Positions 9,406-19,221 of a stretch of DNA of 64,000 nucleotides are shown here, piece after piece. The notes beneath the pieces are model-generated. The model was not told the DNA's origin, searched no databases, and saw nothing but the letters and a program-made list of their open reading frames with translations. How positions within the stretch are numbered: position 1 is the stretch's first letter; every line of letters starts with the position of its first letter. The position numbers and the translations under genes were made by a program. This stretch comes from Peptoniphilus sp. KCTC 25270 (GTDB taxonomy: Bacteria > Bacillota > Clostridia > Tissierellales > Peptoniphilaceae), in NCBI RefSeq assembly GCF_021012875.1, contig NZ_JAJMZJ010000002.1:62001-126000 (forward strand), in the 5' to 3' direction.

Positions 9406-10482
9406 TTACATTTCTTGGATGAATTTTTCCAACTGGCCATTCAAAGTTTCCAATAAATCTTTTATAGATTTCGCTTCTTGAACCTCTTCTTTTCCGTTGA
9501 AATCATCCATGGTTAATACGATAGAAAATTCTGGTTCTTCTACAAATTTTTGTGTTTTCTTATATTCTTCCATTAATTTTTCTAAAGATTGCTCTACATA
9601 TCCTTTTGTGGAAGAAACGGGTTTTTCAAAGGCACTTACTAAGTTTACTGGTCGGTCTTTTCTCAATACGATTAAAACTCCTTGTGGCACCGTTTGATTG
9701 GCAAAACTATTTACTTTTCCTGTTGGCAAAGAGTTTATAAATGCTTCTACGTAAAGTTTTAAGGCCGCTGCTACGGATTCTTTGTCTTCAATTTGGCGAT
9801 AGAAATCATGTACGGCTACGTTGGCATAACGGTAAAGAGTAGAAGAATTGAACTCGATGGTTCCTAACATGCCGGCACCACTTTGTTCTTCTCCTTGTAA
9901 GTCATCTACGGCTGTGAAGAAATCGAAATCCGATTGCACTCCGTGAGTGGAAATGGCATGAGCCACTTGAGAAGATGCATCTTCGTTTAGAGATGGGTCA
10001 TCTGCTAGCATACGGCCAAATAGAGCAATATCAATTGCTTGGTTGTTTTTCAAAATATTTTTTAGAACTTCTTTGTCGTTTTCTCCTTCAAGGGCTGCTT
10101 TGGCCAAATTTCTTCCTTGGGTATCTCCTAAGAAAAATAGGGCTTTTGTTTTATTATCTTTTAATTTCAATCCAGCGCCTTCCAATGCGTCTTTGGCTAG
10201 TTTAATGGCTTCTTCTTCACTTTTCCCATTGTCCAATTCTAGAATTTTTTTCGCCACAAATTCTACGACTTCCAAAGTACGAACGCCAACATTTTTTATT
10301 TCTCCCTTATCAATAAAATAGTTTCGGATGGCTCGTTTCCATGATTGAGAACTGACTCTTGCTCTTCGAATCCCACCATATTGAGCGGATTTTGGACTGC
10401 CTGTATCGTCACGATTGATATTAGATGGTGGCAAAGTTTGAATGGCGTGAATGTCTAAAAATAAGCGTTGATTATTGTTCAT
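9406..10482 (-). CDS. cas7e: Cas7e, Cascade backbone protein
   Basis: 358 residues from the ATG at 10482, which has GGAGAAG upstream and overlaps the end of cas11 by 11 bases; the in-frame upstream ATG at 10533 lies inside cas11 and is not preferred. The protein shows FLDIHAIQTLPPSNINRDDTG, KRARVSSQSWKRAIR-like text (RRARVSSQSWKRAIRNYF) and VNSFANQTVP, all typical of the type I-E Cse4/CasC family. About six copies polymerise on the spacer part of the crRNA to form the Cascade backbone and hold the R-loop. Confidence 0.96.
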   Translation of the reverse strand: MNNNQRLFLDIHAIQTLPPSNINRDDTGSPKSAQYGGIRRARVSSQSWKRAIRNYFIDKGEIKNVGVRTLEVVEFVAKKILELDNGKSEEEAIKLAKDALEGAGLKLKDNKTKALFFLGDTQGRNLAKAALEGENDKEVLKNILKNNQAIDIALFGRMLADDPSLNEDASSQVAHAISTHGVQSDFDFFTAVDDLQGEEQSGAGMLGTIEFNSSTLYRYANVAVHDFYRQIEDKESVAAALKLYVEAFINSLPTGKVNSFANQTVPQGVLIVLRKDRPVNLVSAFEKPVSSTKGYVEQSLEKLMEEYKKTQKFVEEPEFSIVLTMDDFNGKEEVQEAKSIKDLLETLNGQLEKFIQEM

Positions 10483-11098
10483 TGTTCTCTTCTCCTTTTT
10501 TATTTCTTTGATAATAAGCTTTTGCCCATGCAAGTCGTACTCGTTCTTCTTCTCCCCTTTGGAACCAGTATAAATCCTCTGCTAGTTTTCCATAATGAAT
10601 AGGAGCTGTGGTTTTGGCTTTCATAAGTTTTGTCATTTGTCGCAAATGATAGATAAATTCTTCAAAAGTGGAAGCCGTGATTAAGGCATTAAAACGGCGA
10701 TCTACGGCTGTCGTGTTTTCTCCCATTCGCAAGGAACGGAATGTATGCCCCATATTCTTCCAGCGATTTTTTACTTTTTCTCCGTCAATTTCTTCCTCTT
10801 CTGCCATCATCCCACTTTTTTTGCTTCCTTGCTCTGAAAGGGCCAAAATTTGTAAGGCATATAAGATGGATTTTTCCTCTTTCGATAGTTGTTCCCCTTG
10901 TCCCAAAAATTCTTCTGGCAATTGATCGTACAAAGTGGACCAAACACCAATGGTTTCACTTAGAGGCTTTCCGATGGATTTTCTAAGTTCTGCTAAGGTT
11001 GCTTTCCCAGAAGAGGTTTCTTCCATTTGAATCAATCTTGAAGCAATTCGATTGGTGACAGAATAAACCGTATTTTTTCTTTCTGCTTTTTCTTCCAT
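10472..11098 (-). CDS. cse2: Cas11 (Cse2), Cascade small subunit
   Basis: 208 residues, mostly helical, with ATLAELRKSIGKPLSETIGVW near the N-terminus and the conserved LRQMTKLMKAKTTAPIHYGKLAEDLYWFQ near the C-terminus (central NRRFNALITAS-like segment as DRRFNALITASTFEEF). Two copies form the belly of Cascade and stabilise the displaced strand. It starts nine bases after cas8e and its 3' end overlaps the start of cas7e, in line with coupled translation. Length is slightly above that of the E. coli protein. Confidence 0.93.
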   Translation of the reverse strand: MEEKAERKNTVYSVTNRIASRLIQMEETSSGKATLAELRKSIGKPLSETIGVWSTLYDQLPEEFLGQGEQLSKEEKSILYALQILALSEQGSKKSGMMAEEEEIDGEKVKNRWKNMGHTFRSLRMGENTTAVDRRFNALITASTFEEFIYHLRQMTKLMKAKTTAPIHYGKLAEDLYWFQRGEEERVRLAWAKAYYQRNKKGEENNEQ

Positions 11099-11107
11099 TG
11101 TACCCTC

Positions 11108-12802
11108 CTAACCTTTAAGCTCTTGCTCTAAAAAATATAAAAAAGAATTGTATGATAAAGGAATATTTTTGTATTCACTTCGTGTTTCGCTAATCCTTTT
11201 TTCTATTCCAACATAATCTCTCGAAGTTCCTTCCATCGCCATTTTTTCTGCTTCTCTTTGAACAATTTTTCTTAAAATATTTTTCCATTCTTGCAGTTTT
11301 TCTTCCTTGGAATTCTCTGGTTCAATTCCCTCAATCCAATCTCGGAATGGACTGTCTACCAAGAAATACATCTCTTCTACCTTTTGGTTTACAAATTCGC
11401 TAGAAGATAGATTCCGAATTTCCTTTATATCCATAACAAATTTTCTAAAGGTTTTTTCAATTACCGACTTCGTTAACTCAACCATATCGTTGATCCGAGG
11501 AACCCAGCCATTTTTTGAAACATCAGATAAAATCCATTCGTTTATATTTAGAGAATCTAAAATTTCGTCTACAGGAACCCACGAAGTCGCATTTCCATCG
11601 TCTCTCATACTAACGGCTTGAATGGTTAAATCATACTCTCCAACTGTATCTTCTAACCCTTGAATCCATTTCATTAAAATAGGAATTCGCTTATTTTCTC
11701 CATAAGAAACCATTAAAAGCCCAAAGGAACGCCATAAGGCTTGATTGGGAGTGTGTTTCTTTGGCGTATAAGTGTCCTTATTCTCTCCGTTAAGATTGTA
11801 TCGCCACAGAGTCATAGGCTCCAAAAATAAATCCTGATGATTCATATCTGGAATTTTCACAATGTCAAAAGAAAATGGTTTTTCTTCTACCGTTTCTGGA
11901 GGAATAAAAATCCCTCGACTCCAGTTGGTATAAAGTTCAGCAAGATTGTCTACCGTTGCAGACTTCATATATCTCTCGATGATTTCTTTGGGTTCATATT
12001 CCCAACAAGGTTTTTGTTCATTCAAAATATACATTTCTTCTGGATGCTCTAAAACCAGATTCAAAAGAAGGGTGTCATAAAGAGTTTCTCCCTCAACAAA
12101 AACCCCTCCTAAGTCAAAAATCCATCCTTTGGAAGATTTATATTTTTCCTTCCCAAAAATTACCTTATCCGATAATCCACTATATCCTTGGAACGTCAGC
12201 AACCAACGAGCTACTTCAGGAAAAGATAAGATTTCCTTATTTCCTTTTCCTTCATATTTGGGAGAAAATAGGGCCACTTTATTTCCACTTTCAGAAATCA
12301 AACGATTCATATTTTTCCCCGAAACGCTGCTAGGTTTTGATTTATTTAATTTATTTGGTGCCACTTCCTTTTCCGTAACTTGGAAAAAGGGATATGTCTC
12401 ATGGAGTAAGTAAAAACGATCTCTCCATTTTTCTAAGTATTCCCCTACAATATTTGGGAATTGTTTTTCTTCCCATAAAGTTTTCCACGTTTCCATTAAA
12501 GCTTCTGCATATTCCTCTTCATCGTCGGAATGGATTTCTTCCAAGGGCTTAAATCGGTCGTCTAAATTTACAAATTCGTAAGGATTTCCCTCTCCATCAA
12601 AACGAGAAAATACCGTATGAAGCACTGCCAGCAATAAACGAAGCATGGCAAAATCTTGGGTCTTCATATCTCCTCCCAAGCCAAGATAGTTTGGCGCATT
12701 CTCAAGGCATTCTAAAAGAGATACTTCTTTTGTCGTTCCTTTGGAATCCGTTATTACGGAAATCCACGGTTCGTCTAATAAGTTAAAACGCAAATTCTTC
12801 AC
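11108..12802 (-). CDS. cse1: Cas8e (Cse1), Cascade large subunit
   Basis: 564 residues beginning FNLLDEPWISVITDSKG, the standard Cse1 opening, followed by LLECLENAPNYLGLGGD. Family segments include RFYLLHETYPFFQV, the Cas3-recruiting and DNA-melting body, and a C-terminal four-helix bundle. The protein recognises the PAM, starts R-loop formation and docks Cas3. Its ATG overlaps the cas3 stop by four bases. Length fits the 500-570 residue range of Firmicute members. Confidence 0.95.
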   Translation of the reverse strand: MKNLRFNLLDEPWISVITDSKGTTKEVSLLECLENAPNYLGLGGDMKTQDFAMLRLLLAVLHTVFSRFDGEGNPYEFVNLDDRFKPLEEIHSDDEEEYAEALMETWKTLWEEKQFPNIVGEYLEKWRDRFYLLHETYPFFQVTEKEVAPNKLNKSKPSSVSGKNMNRLISESGNKVALFSPKYEGKGNKEILSFPEVARWLLTFQGYSGLSDKVIFGKEKYKSSKGWIFDLGGVFVEGETLYDTLLLNLVLEHPEEMYILNEQKPCWEYEPKEIIERYMKSATVDNLAELYTNWSRGIFIPPETVEEKPFSFDIVKIPDMNHQDLFLEPMTLWRYNLNGENKDTYTPKKHTPNQALWRSFGLLMVSYGENKRIPILMKWIQGLEDTVGEYDLTIQAVSMRDDGNATSWVPVDEILDSLNINEWILSDVSKNGWVPRINDMVELTKSVIEKTFRKFVMDIKEIRNLSSSEFVNQKVEEMYFLVDSPFRDWIEGIEPENSKEEKLQEWKNILRKIVQREAEKMAMEGTSRDYVGIEKRISETRSEYKNIPLSYNSFLYFLEQELKG

Positions 12803-15540
12803 ATCCTTTCGTATTTCAGTCCCAACTTCTCATCATAGGTCAAACGAACGCCATTTAATATAAAGGTATTTTCTTCATCAAAAACAATTCCTAATGCCCC
12901 TTTTAGCCAGATTATCTCCTCCCATTCTTTCAAGTTCTGAATTCGATACGCTTCCAATTGATCAATGGTTGCGTCTATATTATTTGGCATACACAGAATA
13001 CTTGGTAATTTCAGCGTCTGTTTCGCCACTTCCCGGGCTATTTCAAAATCGGAAATTTTAAGAGAAATATCTTCTTCTTCTCCAAAAATCCCGTATCCAT
13101 TGCCAATTTTTTTTAAGGCAATGATTTCAATGGTGTCTAAACTGTCTCGAACCTGTTGGCTTGCCCTTTCTTCGGTCTCCACTAGACTTTCAAAACTAAG
13201 CCATCCTATGAGACTTTTTTGCTTTTTCCTTCCTGGAGAAAGAATTTGATATACTTTCGCTTTGGTTTCTTTTTTTGTATGTTTGTCCTTTTCTTTCTCT
13301 TTCATATTATTATATATGACTTCTAACTCATGGGGGAAGCATATATTTTCTGTTCCGTACACTTTTTCTACTAACGTAGGAATATCTTTAGGAATCATTA
13401 CGTTTTCTGGCAAATAAAATTGCGTTCTTGCCAATAAATATCCCCCATATACAGCCATAGACCCTGGCTCAAATTCTAAAATATCACTGCGCCCCATAAC
13501 GTAACATTGAGGAATCTCAAAGCCTTTTGGACGAGGAATTTTATGGCGATGAAGTCGTCCGATTCTTTGAATCAAAAGATCCATAGGCGCCAAGTCAGAA
13601 ATTAGAAGGTCAAAATCAATGTCCAAAGACTGCTCCATCACTTGGGTTCCAATAATGATTTTCCCCTTTGGTCGATTTCCACCTTTCCCGATTTGAGCCA
13701 TTAAATCCTCTTCCTTCTTTACTCGATGGGTCCCGATAAAGCTAGAATGAAGAAGATCCACCATTTCTGGGCCAAATCTTTCGGAACATTCTTCCGTAAA
13801 TTGTTGGGCTCTTTTGACCGTATTGACAATGATCCCAATAATACCTCCGTTTTGGAGTTTTTCTTCCAAAAAATCCATTCTATTTTCTTCCCCTAAAAAA
13901 TGGATGGCTACTTTCTTCTCTTCCATTTCTTCAAAGGAGGTTTCTTGAAGAACCAAATCCCCATCGGTATAAGTAACAACAGGATAGCTTCCTATAGGAA
14001 AGGATTCCATCTGTTTTTTCATCTCTCGTTTTTTCAAACCACGACCTTGCATATAGTGGATAATTAACTCTTCCCGTCTTTCTCGAGGCAAAGTAGCCGA
14101 AAGAATAATAACCGGAACATTATAAGTTCCTAACCATTCTACAGCTCTGTATAAATATTGAGCCATATAGGTATCGTAACTATGAATTTCATCCAATACG
14201 ATTACCTTTTTGCTAAAACCCAAATGTCGCAGCGCCAAATGTTTCTGCTTCAACGCCAATAGCAAAAATTGATCCACTGTTCCTATAACAAAATCATCCA
14301 AAGAAGCTGTTTTTCGCCCTGAAAACCATTGGTTGACCTGAACGCTTTCATTTCGGCTTTCATCAACGTTAATATTTTCTGCCAACCCCGCAAACTCTTC
14401 GTTTAGCGACGCCTTTCCATGAAGCAAACGAATAGAAGTCGTATTCTCCGTTTCTTCCATCCATTTTTTCAACCAATCATAAACTCTAGGATAAAGCCCA
14501 TTGGAAGTTGCTTGAGTTGGTAAACCAAAAAACATACCTCGGCTCCGTTTTTTATAGGATAAAATTTCTACCCCTGCTAAAGCCGCCTCTGTTTTCCCAA
14601 TTCCCATAGGTGCTTCCAAAATAAAAATCCCCGGATTTTCTGTCTTTTCCATACAATGAGAAAAAACCTCTTGCACATTCCTAGGAGAAAATCCAAAATG
14701 ACATTGAAAAACTTCTTCTACCTCTGGCAGATATTCACCTTCATAAAGATTTGTCTTTTCCCATTTTCTCCAGCCTTCTATTCTGCGCTTCTCTTGATCT
14801 TGTACTCCCTCTTCCTCTAAATCAATCAATGGAAAATATCGTTCATTACTGGCAATCCAGTCCGCCATAATCAAAAGTCCAGATAATAAAATTTGTACTT
14901 TTTGAGGAATGGAAGGAAGTTCCTCTATGGAAGAATAACGATTCTCTCTTAAAATACGGGCAAATAAATTCCTTTGTCCCTCGTCCCATTTTTTGTAAAT
15001 TTCGCTTTTTTTATCGTCCACTTGAAAATAGTTCGCGTCATAACAAAAAGGCCCATGTTCCCTCACTGCTTTCATAGAATCCGGAGCTTTTCCATGATGT
15101 CCCCCAACAATAGAAGAAATATCTTCTCCTACGCCATACTCCATGAATAAAGCCTGCCCCATTAAAGCGTGAGGCGTCTCTCTAGAAGAAGATAAAACCA
15201 ATTGGCTTATTCCTGTAAATCCATGACGTTCCAAATTTTCCATTAACCGAGCATCTAAATCTCTTTGATTTGGAACGCCAGACATCGATTGAAAACTGGC
15301 GCAAGCTTTACCCAAATCATGGGAATATCCTAAAAATACACATAGCTTTTTAATTTCTTCCTCATCCAAAGGATATAAATTTTCCCCAATAAAATCTTTT
15401 ACTCCTTGGCTCAGCCAATGTTCCCAAAGTTGTCCCATAACAAATCCTGTATCTTCCATATGTTGCCACAGAGGAAGCCACAAAAGTCGACTTCCCTCTA
15501 CTTTTTTCTTCGCCCATAAAACTTCTTCAAAATGATTCAT
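12799..15540 (-). CDS. cas3: Cas3 HD nuclease-helicase, type I-E
   Basis: 913 residues from the ATG at 15540, preceded by GAGGT at good spacing; an in-frame ATG 36 bases upstream lacks an SD. An N-terminal HD nuclease domain shows SHDLGKACASFQ (H74, D75) and GGHHGKAP. The SF2 helicase follows with Walker A APMGIGKTEAAL, DEIHSYD, SATLP, GTQVMEQSLDIDFD and the arginine-rich IGRLHRH, and a C-terminal accessory domain. Recruited by Cascade after R-loop formation, it unwinds and degrades target DNA. It is the first gene of the cas operon. Confidence 0.97.
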   Translation of the reverse strand: MNHFEEVLWAKKKVEGSRLLWLPLWQHMEDTGFVMGQLWEHWLSQGVKDFIGENLYPLDEEEIKKLCVFLGYSHDLGKACASFQSMSGVPNQRDLDARLMENLERHGFTGISQLVLSSSRETPHALMGQALFMEYGVGEDISSIVGGHHGKAPDSMKAVREHGPFCYDANYFQVDDKKSEIYKKWDEGQRNLFARILRENRYSSIEELPSIPQKVQILLSGLLIMADWIASNERYFPLIDLEEEGVQDQEKRRIEGWRKWEKTNLYEGEYLPEVEEVFQCHFGFSPRNVQEVFSHCMEKTENPGIFILEAPMGIGKTEAALAGVEILSYKKRSRGMFFGLPTQATSNGLYPRVYDWLKKWMEETENTTSIRLLHGKASLNEEFAGLAENINVDESRNESVQVNQWFSGRKTASLDDFVIGTVDQFLLLALKQKHLALRHLGFSKKVIVLDEIHSYDTYMAQYLYRAVEWLGTYNVPVIILSATLPRERREELIIHYMQGRGLKKREMKKQMESFPIGSYPVVTYTDGDLVLQETSFEEMEEKKVAIHFLGEENRMDFLEEKLQNGGIIGIIVNTVKRAQQFTEECSERFGPEMVDLLHSSFIGTHRVKKEEDLMAQIGKGGNRPKGKIIIGTQVMEQSLDIDFDLLISDLAPMDLLIQRIGRLHRHKIPRPKGFEIPQCYVMGRSDILEFEPGSMAVYGGYLLARTQFYLPENVMIPKDIPTLVEKVYGTENICFPHELEVIYNNMKEKEKDKHTKKETKAKVYQILSPGRKKQKSLIGWLSFESLVETEERASQQVRDSLDTIEIIALKKIGNGYGIFGEEEDISLKISDFEIAREVAKQTLKLPSILCMPNNIDATIDQLEAYRIQNLKEWEEIIWLKGALGIVFDEENTFILNGVRLTYDEKLGLKYERM

Positions 15541-15608
15541 AAAAACCTCGTCACACACATAAGAAAACATTTTCATACATTATAAAACTCTTTCTGTTCC
15601 TTTTTACC

Positions 15609-15650
15609 TTAGGTCATTATAACACAAATCCCGCAAAAAAGAACATATGT
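15609..15650 (-). promoter_or_regulatory. Promoter region of the cas operon
   Basis: A perfect TATAAT lies on the minus strand at 15616-15621, about 75 bases before the chosen cas3 start. The -35 region is weak (TTCTTT or GTTCTT at 16-17 bases). A second TATAAT-like box is at about 15585-15590 without a convincing -35. Confidence 0.5.
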
Positions 15651-15739
15651 TTTTTTATTTTTCTGAGTTTCCTCCACATTTTTTCTTTATAGCTATTTCT
15701 TCCGCTGTTTCTCGAATGTACTTCCAAGAATTCCCCCAA

Positions 15740-15775
15740 TAAAAAAGCTTCCGTAAAAGCCGGGAGTTTTTTTAT
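15740..15775. terminator. Terminator-like hairpin downstream of the GT2 gene
   Basis: CTTCCG and CGGGAG arms (one G-U pair) with T-runs on both sides (plus tail TTTTTTTA, minus tail TTTTTTA). It lies about 30 bases beyond the GT2-GtrA stop codon and upstream of the cas promoter, so it probably isolates the two transcription units. The rest of 15622-15803 shows no convincing gene. Confidence 0.45.
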
Positions 15776-15803
15776 GTCCAAATCTTCCCCACGGGAAAAG
15801 ATT

Positions 15804-16877
15804 CTATTTTTTTCTAAAAACCCTTTTGTTTTGGATGGAATAACTGACAAAAAACAAGGCCAAGTCCACAAAGAATTTCACCACAACCTCTGAAAAACTG
15901 GGGAAAATCCATAAAATTATGCTTACAAAAATTGCACTTGCTCCCATAATAAACAAAGCCAGTGAGTAATATTTTCCCAAAGAAGACAAAAAGTTTTGAG
16001 AACTCTGAAAAACAATTTTGTAGTTAAATACTAGGTTGAAAAAAGAGGAACAAACCCTTGCTAAAATCGTTGCCAAAACGATATAAATTCCTGGATAAGA
16101 GCTCTTAAAAAAAGAACAGAATAAAGAGAATAAAAACAAATCCAAAGCCATAGACAGAACGGAGCCACAGGCAAATAGGAAAAATCCTCGACCTAAAACA
16201 CGATATACTTTCCATGAGTCTTTTACGGTATGAAAATGGGATTGATGATGTTCTCGAGAATCATAAATGGTTTCAATGGGAATCTCTACAATTTCAAAAG
16301 AACGGATTCCGTCTACTAGCATTTCCATCTCAAACTCAAAGCCCGTTGCCTGAGAGGAAAGAAGGGTGGAGAACATTTCCCGAGGAATTCCCCGCAGTCC
16401 CGTTTGGGTATCTTTCAAAGCACGACCGGTTACAAATTGAAACACTTTCTCCGTAATGGCGTTTCCTAGACGGCTGCGCAAAGGTACCTCTTCTCCTGAA
16501 AACTCACGAAATCCTAGAATTAGATCTCCTGGATTCTTCTCCATTTCCTTGCGAATTTTTTCAATGGAATCTGGGTCATGTTGTCCGTCTGAGTCGGCCG
16601 TTACTACACCTAAAATTTCTGGAAAATCTTCCGAAACCGCTGCAATTGCCGTTTTCAAGGCCTGCCCTTTTCCACGATTCTCAGGGTGAATTAAAATCTT
16701 CCCTCCTAAATCCTGAACCATTGGTTGGCAAAGAGAAAAAATCGAATCGAAAGAAGAAGAACTCCCATCGTTTACAATATAGATGGGTCCCATATTTCGC
16801 CGATGCAACTCTGAAATTAGATCAAACAAGCGAGAATCCGGTTCATAAGCCGGAATTAAAATCGGAATACAAAACAT
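15804..16877 (-). CDS. GT2 glycosyltransferase fused to GtrA-like membrane domain
   Basis: 357 residues. Residues ~1-220 are a GT-A family 2 glycosyltransferase of the dolichyl/polyprenyl-phosphate sugar synthase type: ILIPAYEPD, IVNDGSSS, ENRGKGQALK, and the metal-binding TADSDGQHDPD, with GFEFEMEML. Residues ~225-350 contain four predicted membrane helices resembling the GtrA family (including FNLVFNYKIVF and NKRVF). The fusion suggests a protein that makes a lipid-phosphate sugar and helps flip it or use it for wall or teichoic acid glycosylation; this role is inferred. It is a single-gene unit between tuf and the cas operon. Confidence 0.85.
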   Translation of the reverse strand: MFCIPILIPAYEPDSRLFDLISELHRRNMGPIYIVNDGSSSSFDSIFSLCQPMVQDLGGKILIHPENRGKGQALKTAIAAVSEDFPEILGVVTADSDGQHDPDSIEKIRKEMEKNPGDLILGFREFSGEEVPLRSRLGNAITEKVFQFVTGRALKDTQTGLRGIPREMFSTLLSSQATGFEFEMEMLVDGIRSFEIVEIPIETIYDSREHHQSHFHTVKDSWKVYRVLGRGFFLFACGSVLSMALDLFLFSLFCSFFKSSYPGIYIVLATILARVCSSFFNLVFNYKIVFQSSQNFLSSLGKYYSLALFIMGASAIFVSIILWIFPSFSEVVVKFFVDLALFFVSYSIQNKRVFRKK

Positions 16878-17022
16878 GTAAATCTCCTTGAATATAAAAT
16901 AGTTCTACTTATATCCTATAGAGAATGGAAAAAGAAAACAATAGAAAAAAATAAAATTGTATAAAATTTAGAAATCTAGTGAATTGCCTTATCTTTTCCT
17001 AAGTTCTCAGAAAATTTTCCAT

Positions 17023-17051
17023 AAAAAAAGAGAGTCTTTCGACTCTCTTTC
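17023..17051 (-). terminator. Intrinsic terminator of tuf
   Basis: AAAGAGAGTC and GACTCTCTTT arms around a 4-base loop, with a run of seven or more T on the minus strand. It lies directly after the tuf stop codon. The remaining 16878-17022 holds no recognisable gene. Confidence 0.9.
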
Positions 17052-17073
17052 TTATTTTTGCTTATAACAATTC

Positions 17074-18267
17074 TTATCCAAGAATTTTTGTTACTACGCC
17101 TGATGCTACTGTACGACCACCTTCACGAATCGCAAAACGTAATCCTTCGTCCATTGCGATTGGTGTGATTAGTTCTACTGTGAATGTTGCGTTGTCTCCT
17201 GGCATTACCATTTCTACACCTTCTGGTAATTTGATATCACCTGTTACGTCTGTTGTACGGAAGTAGAATTGTGGACGATATCCGTTGAAGAATGGTGTAT
17301 GACGTCCACCTTCTTCTTTGCTTAATACGTATACTTCGCCTTCAAATTTTGTGTGTGGAGCGATGCTGTTTGGTGCTGCTAATACTTGTCCACGTTCGAT
17401 TTCGTCTCTTTGTACACCACGTAATAATAGACCTACGTTGTCTCCGGCTTGGGCTTGATCCAATTGTTTTTTGAACATTTCTACCCCTGTTACTACGATG
17501 GTACGTTTTTCTGTTGTTAATCCTACTACTTCTACGTTGTCGCCTACTTTTACTACGCCTGTTTCTACACGGCCTGTTGCTACGGTTCCACGACCTGTGA
17601 TAGAGAAGATGTCTTCTACTGGCATTAGGAAAGCATGGTCTACGTCACGTACTGGTTCGTCGATGTATTCGTCTACGGTTTCCATTAATTTTACGATTTT
17701 GTCGCCCCATTCTCCGTCTGGATCTTCTAATGCTTTTAAGGCAGATCCTACAGTGATTGGTGTGTTGTCGCCGTCGAAGTCGTATTCGCTTAATAGGTCA
17801 CGGATTTCCATTTCTACTAATTCGATTAGTTCTTCGTCGTCTACTTGGTCTTGTTTGTTTAGGAATACTACGATTTTTGGTACCCCTACTTGGCGGCTTA
17901 ATAGGATGTGCTCACGAGTTTGTGGCATTGGTCCGTCTGCTGCAGAACATACTAGGATAGCGCCGTCCATTTGAGCGGCTCCTGTGATCATGTTTTTTAC
18001 ATAGTCAGCATGGCCTGGGCAGTCTACGTGAGCGTAGTGACGGTTTGGTGTTTCGTATTCTACGTGAGAAGTTGAGATTGTGATTCCACGTTCTCTTTCT
18101 TCTGGTGCTTTATCGATGTTTGCGTAATCTACGAACTCACCGCTTCCGAATCTTTTGTTTAATACTAATGTGATTGCTGCTGTTAACGTTGTTTTACCGT
18201 GGTCTACGTGACCGATTGTACCAATGTTAACGTGTGGTTTGGTTCTTTCAAATTTTTCTCTTGCCAT
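17074..18267 (-). CDS. tuf: Elongation factor Tu
   Basis: 397 residues, full length. GTPase motifs are intact: GHVDHGKT (P-loop), ERGITI (switch I), DCPGHADYV (switch II) and NKQD. Domains 2 and 3 follow, ending [12 protein letters not shown]. It delivers aminoacyl-tRNA to the ribosome. The gene is monocistronic here, not beside fusA or rpsJ as often seen. It has its own strong promoter, an AGGAGG SD and a terminator. Confidence 0.99.
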   Translation of the reverse strand: MAREKFERTKPHVNIGTIGHVDHGKTTLTAAITLVLNKRFGSGEFVDYANIDKAPEERERGITISTSHVEYETPNRHYAHVDCPGHADYVKNMITGAAQMDGAILVCSAADGPMPQTREHILLSRQVGVPKIVVFLNKQDQVDDEELIELVEMEIRDLLSEYDFDGDNTPITVGSALKALEDPDGEWGDKIVKLMETVDEYIDEPVRDVDHAFLMPVEDIFSITGRGTVATGRVETGVVKVGDNVEVVGLTTEKRTIVVTGVEMFKKQLDQAQAGDNVGLLLRGVQRDEIERGQVLAAPNSIAPHTKFEGEVYVLSKEEGGRHTPFFNGYRPQFYFRTTDVTGDIKLPEGVEMVMPGDNATFTVELITPIAMDEGLRFAIREGGRTVASGVVTKILG

Positions 18268-18317
18268 TAAAATAATCCTCCTAAAAATTTTGCAAAATTT
18301 TTCAAATATATAACTTC

Positions 18318-18346
18318 ATCATACCGTATTCAATGGGAAAAATCAA
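18318..18346 (-). promoter_or_regulatory. tuf: tuf promoter
   Basis: On the minus strand TTGATT (18341-18346) and TATGAT (18318-18323) are separated by 17 bases, about 50 bases upstream of the tuf start. This is a good sigma-A type promoter. Confidence 0.75.
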
Positions 18347-18363
18347 TCATTCTACTTCAATTC

Positions 18364-19221
18364 CTAAAAGGCAATGACGATTCCTCCTAAGTCAGCGTAT
18401 CCGGAAGCCAAGCCTTTTGTTTCGATCACGTGAATGCGTCGAATATTGCTCCCTTCCATAATTCGTTCCTTTAATTCCATGGCTTTTTCCAAAGTTCCTA
18501 CATGGGCGATAGAAACGATTTCGATGGTTTTGCTCTCGGCTTCCTCAATGACTTTTTCTGCTAATTTCTTCAAACTTTTCTTAAAACCTCGATTGACTTG
18601 GAAAAGTTCGATTTCTCCATTTCCATTGTCTTTCATAATGGGTTTAATGTTTAAGGCATTTACCACCAATCCCGCTGTTTTTTTGATTCGGCCATTTTTA
18701 ATTAAATTGTCTAAACTTTCCAATACAAAATAGGTGCTTTGTCTTTCAACAAACTCTTCTATTCTTTCTGCAATTTCTTCAAAGGAAAGCCCTTCTTGGA
18801 TATAGTCGTGTAACATAAAAGCAATATTGCTTTGCCCTGCAGATGCTGACTTTGAATCAATTAAATGCACTGGAACTTCTGGATGTTTTTCTTGAAATGC
18901 AGCTACAGCGACTTTTGCCGCATTATAGGACCCACTCAGTTCCTTTGATATGGTGATTAGGAATATCCCATCGGACTCTACCGCCTCCAGTAGTGCTTCC
19001 TCAAATTCCATTGGAGAAGGACAAGCCGTACGGATAGGGTCTTTTGTCTTTTTCATTGCATAAAAATATTCGTCCAAGTTCAAATCGTCGTCGTCTACAA
19101 AAGTTTGATCCTCTATGTCGATTTTGAAAGGCACAAAACGCACACCTATGCTTCTTTGGTCTTCTTTGGATAAATCTGTAGCCGAGTCAGAAATAATTCT
19201 ATAATTTTTTCTGTCCGTCAT
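18364..19221 (-). CDS. DegV family fatty-acid-binding protein
   Basis: 285 residues of the DegV fold: N-terminal IISDSATDLSKED, the TACPSPMEFEEAL segment (the T-SP fatty-acid head-group site), ITISKELSGSYNAA, IDSKSASAGQ, and LDNLIKNGRIKK. Such proteins bind fatty acids; some are FakB subunits that present them to the kinase FakA for phospholipid synthesis, but no fakA is nearby. Its start overlaps the glmM stop by four bases, so the two are co-translated. Confidence 0.93.
   Translation of the reverse strand: MTDRKNYRIISDSATDLSKEDQRSIGVRFVPFKIDIEDQTFVDDDDLNLDEYFYAMKKTKDPIRTACPSPMEFEEALLEAVESDGIFLITISKELSGSYNAAKVAVAAFQEKHPEVPVHLIDSKSASAGQSNIAFMLHDYIQEGLSFEEIAERIEEFVERQSTYFVLESLDNLIKNGRIKKTAGLVVNALNIKPIMKDNGNGEIELFQVNRGFKKSLKKLAEKVIEEAESKTIEIVSIAHVGTLEKAMELKERIMEGSNIRRIHVIETKGLASGYADLGGIVIAF

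Noticed and set aside
15617-15871. 84-codon minus-strand frame between the GT2 gene and cas3
   Set aside because: It overlaps the end of the GT2 gene, contains a terminator-like hairpin and ends in the cas promoter; no SD and no recognisable family.
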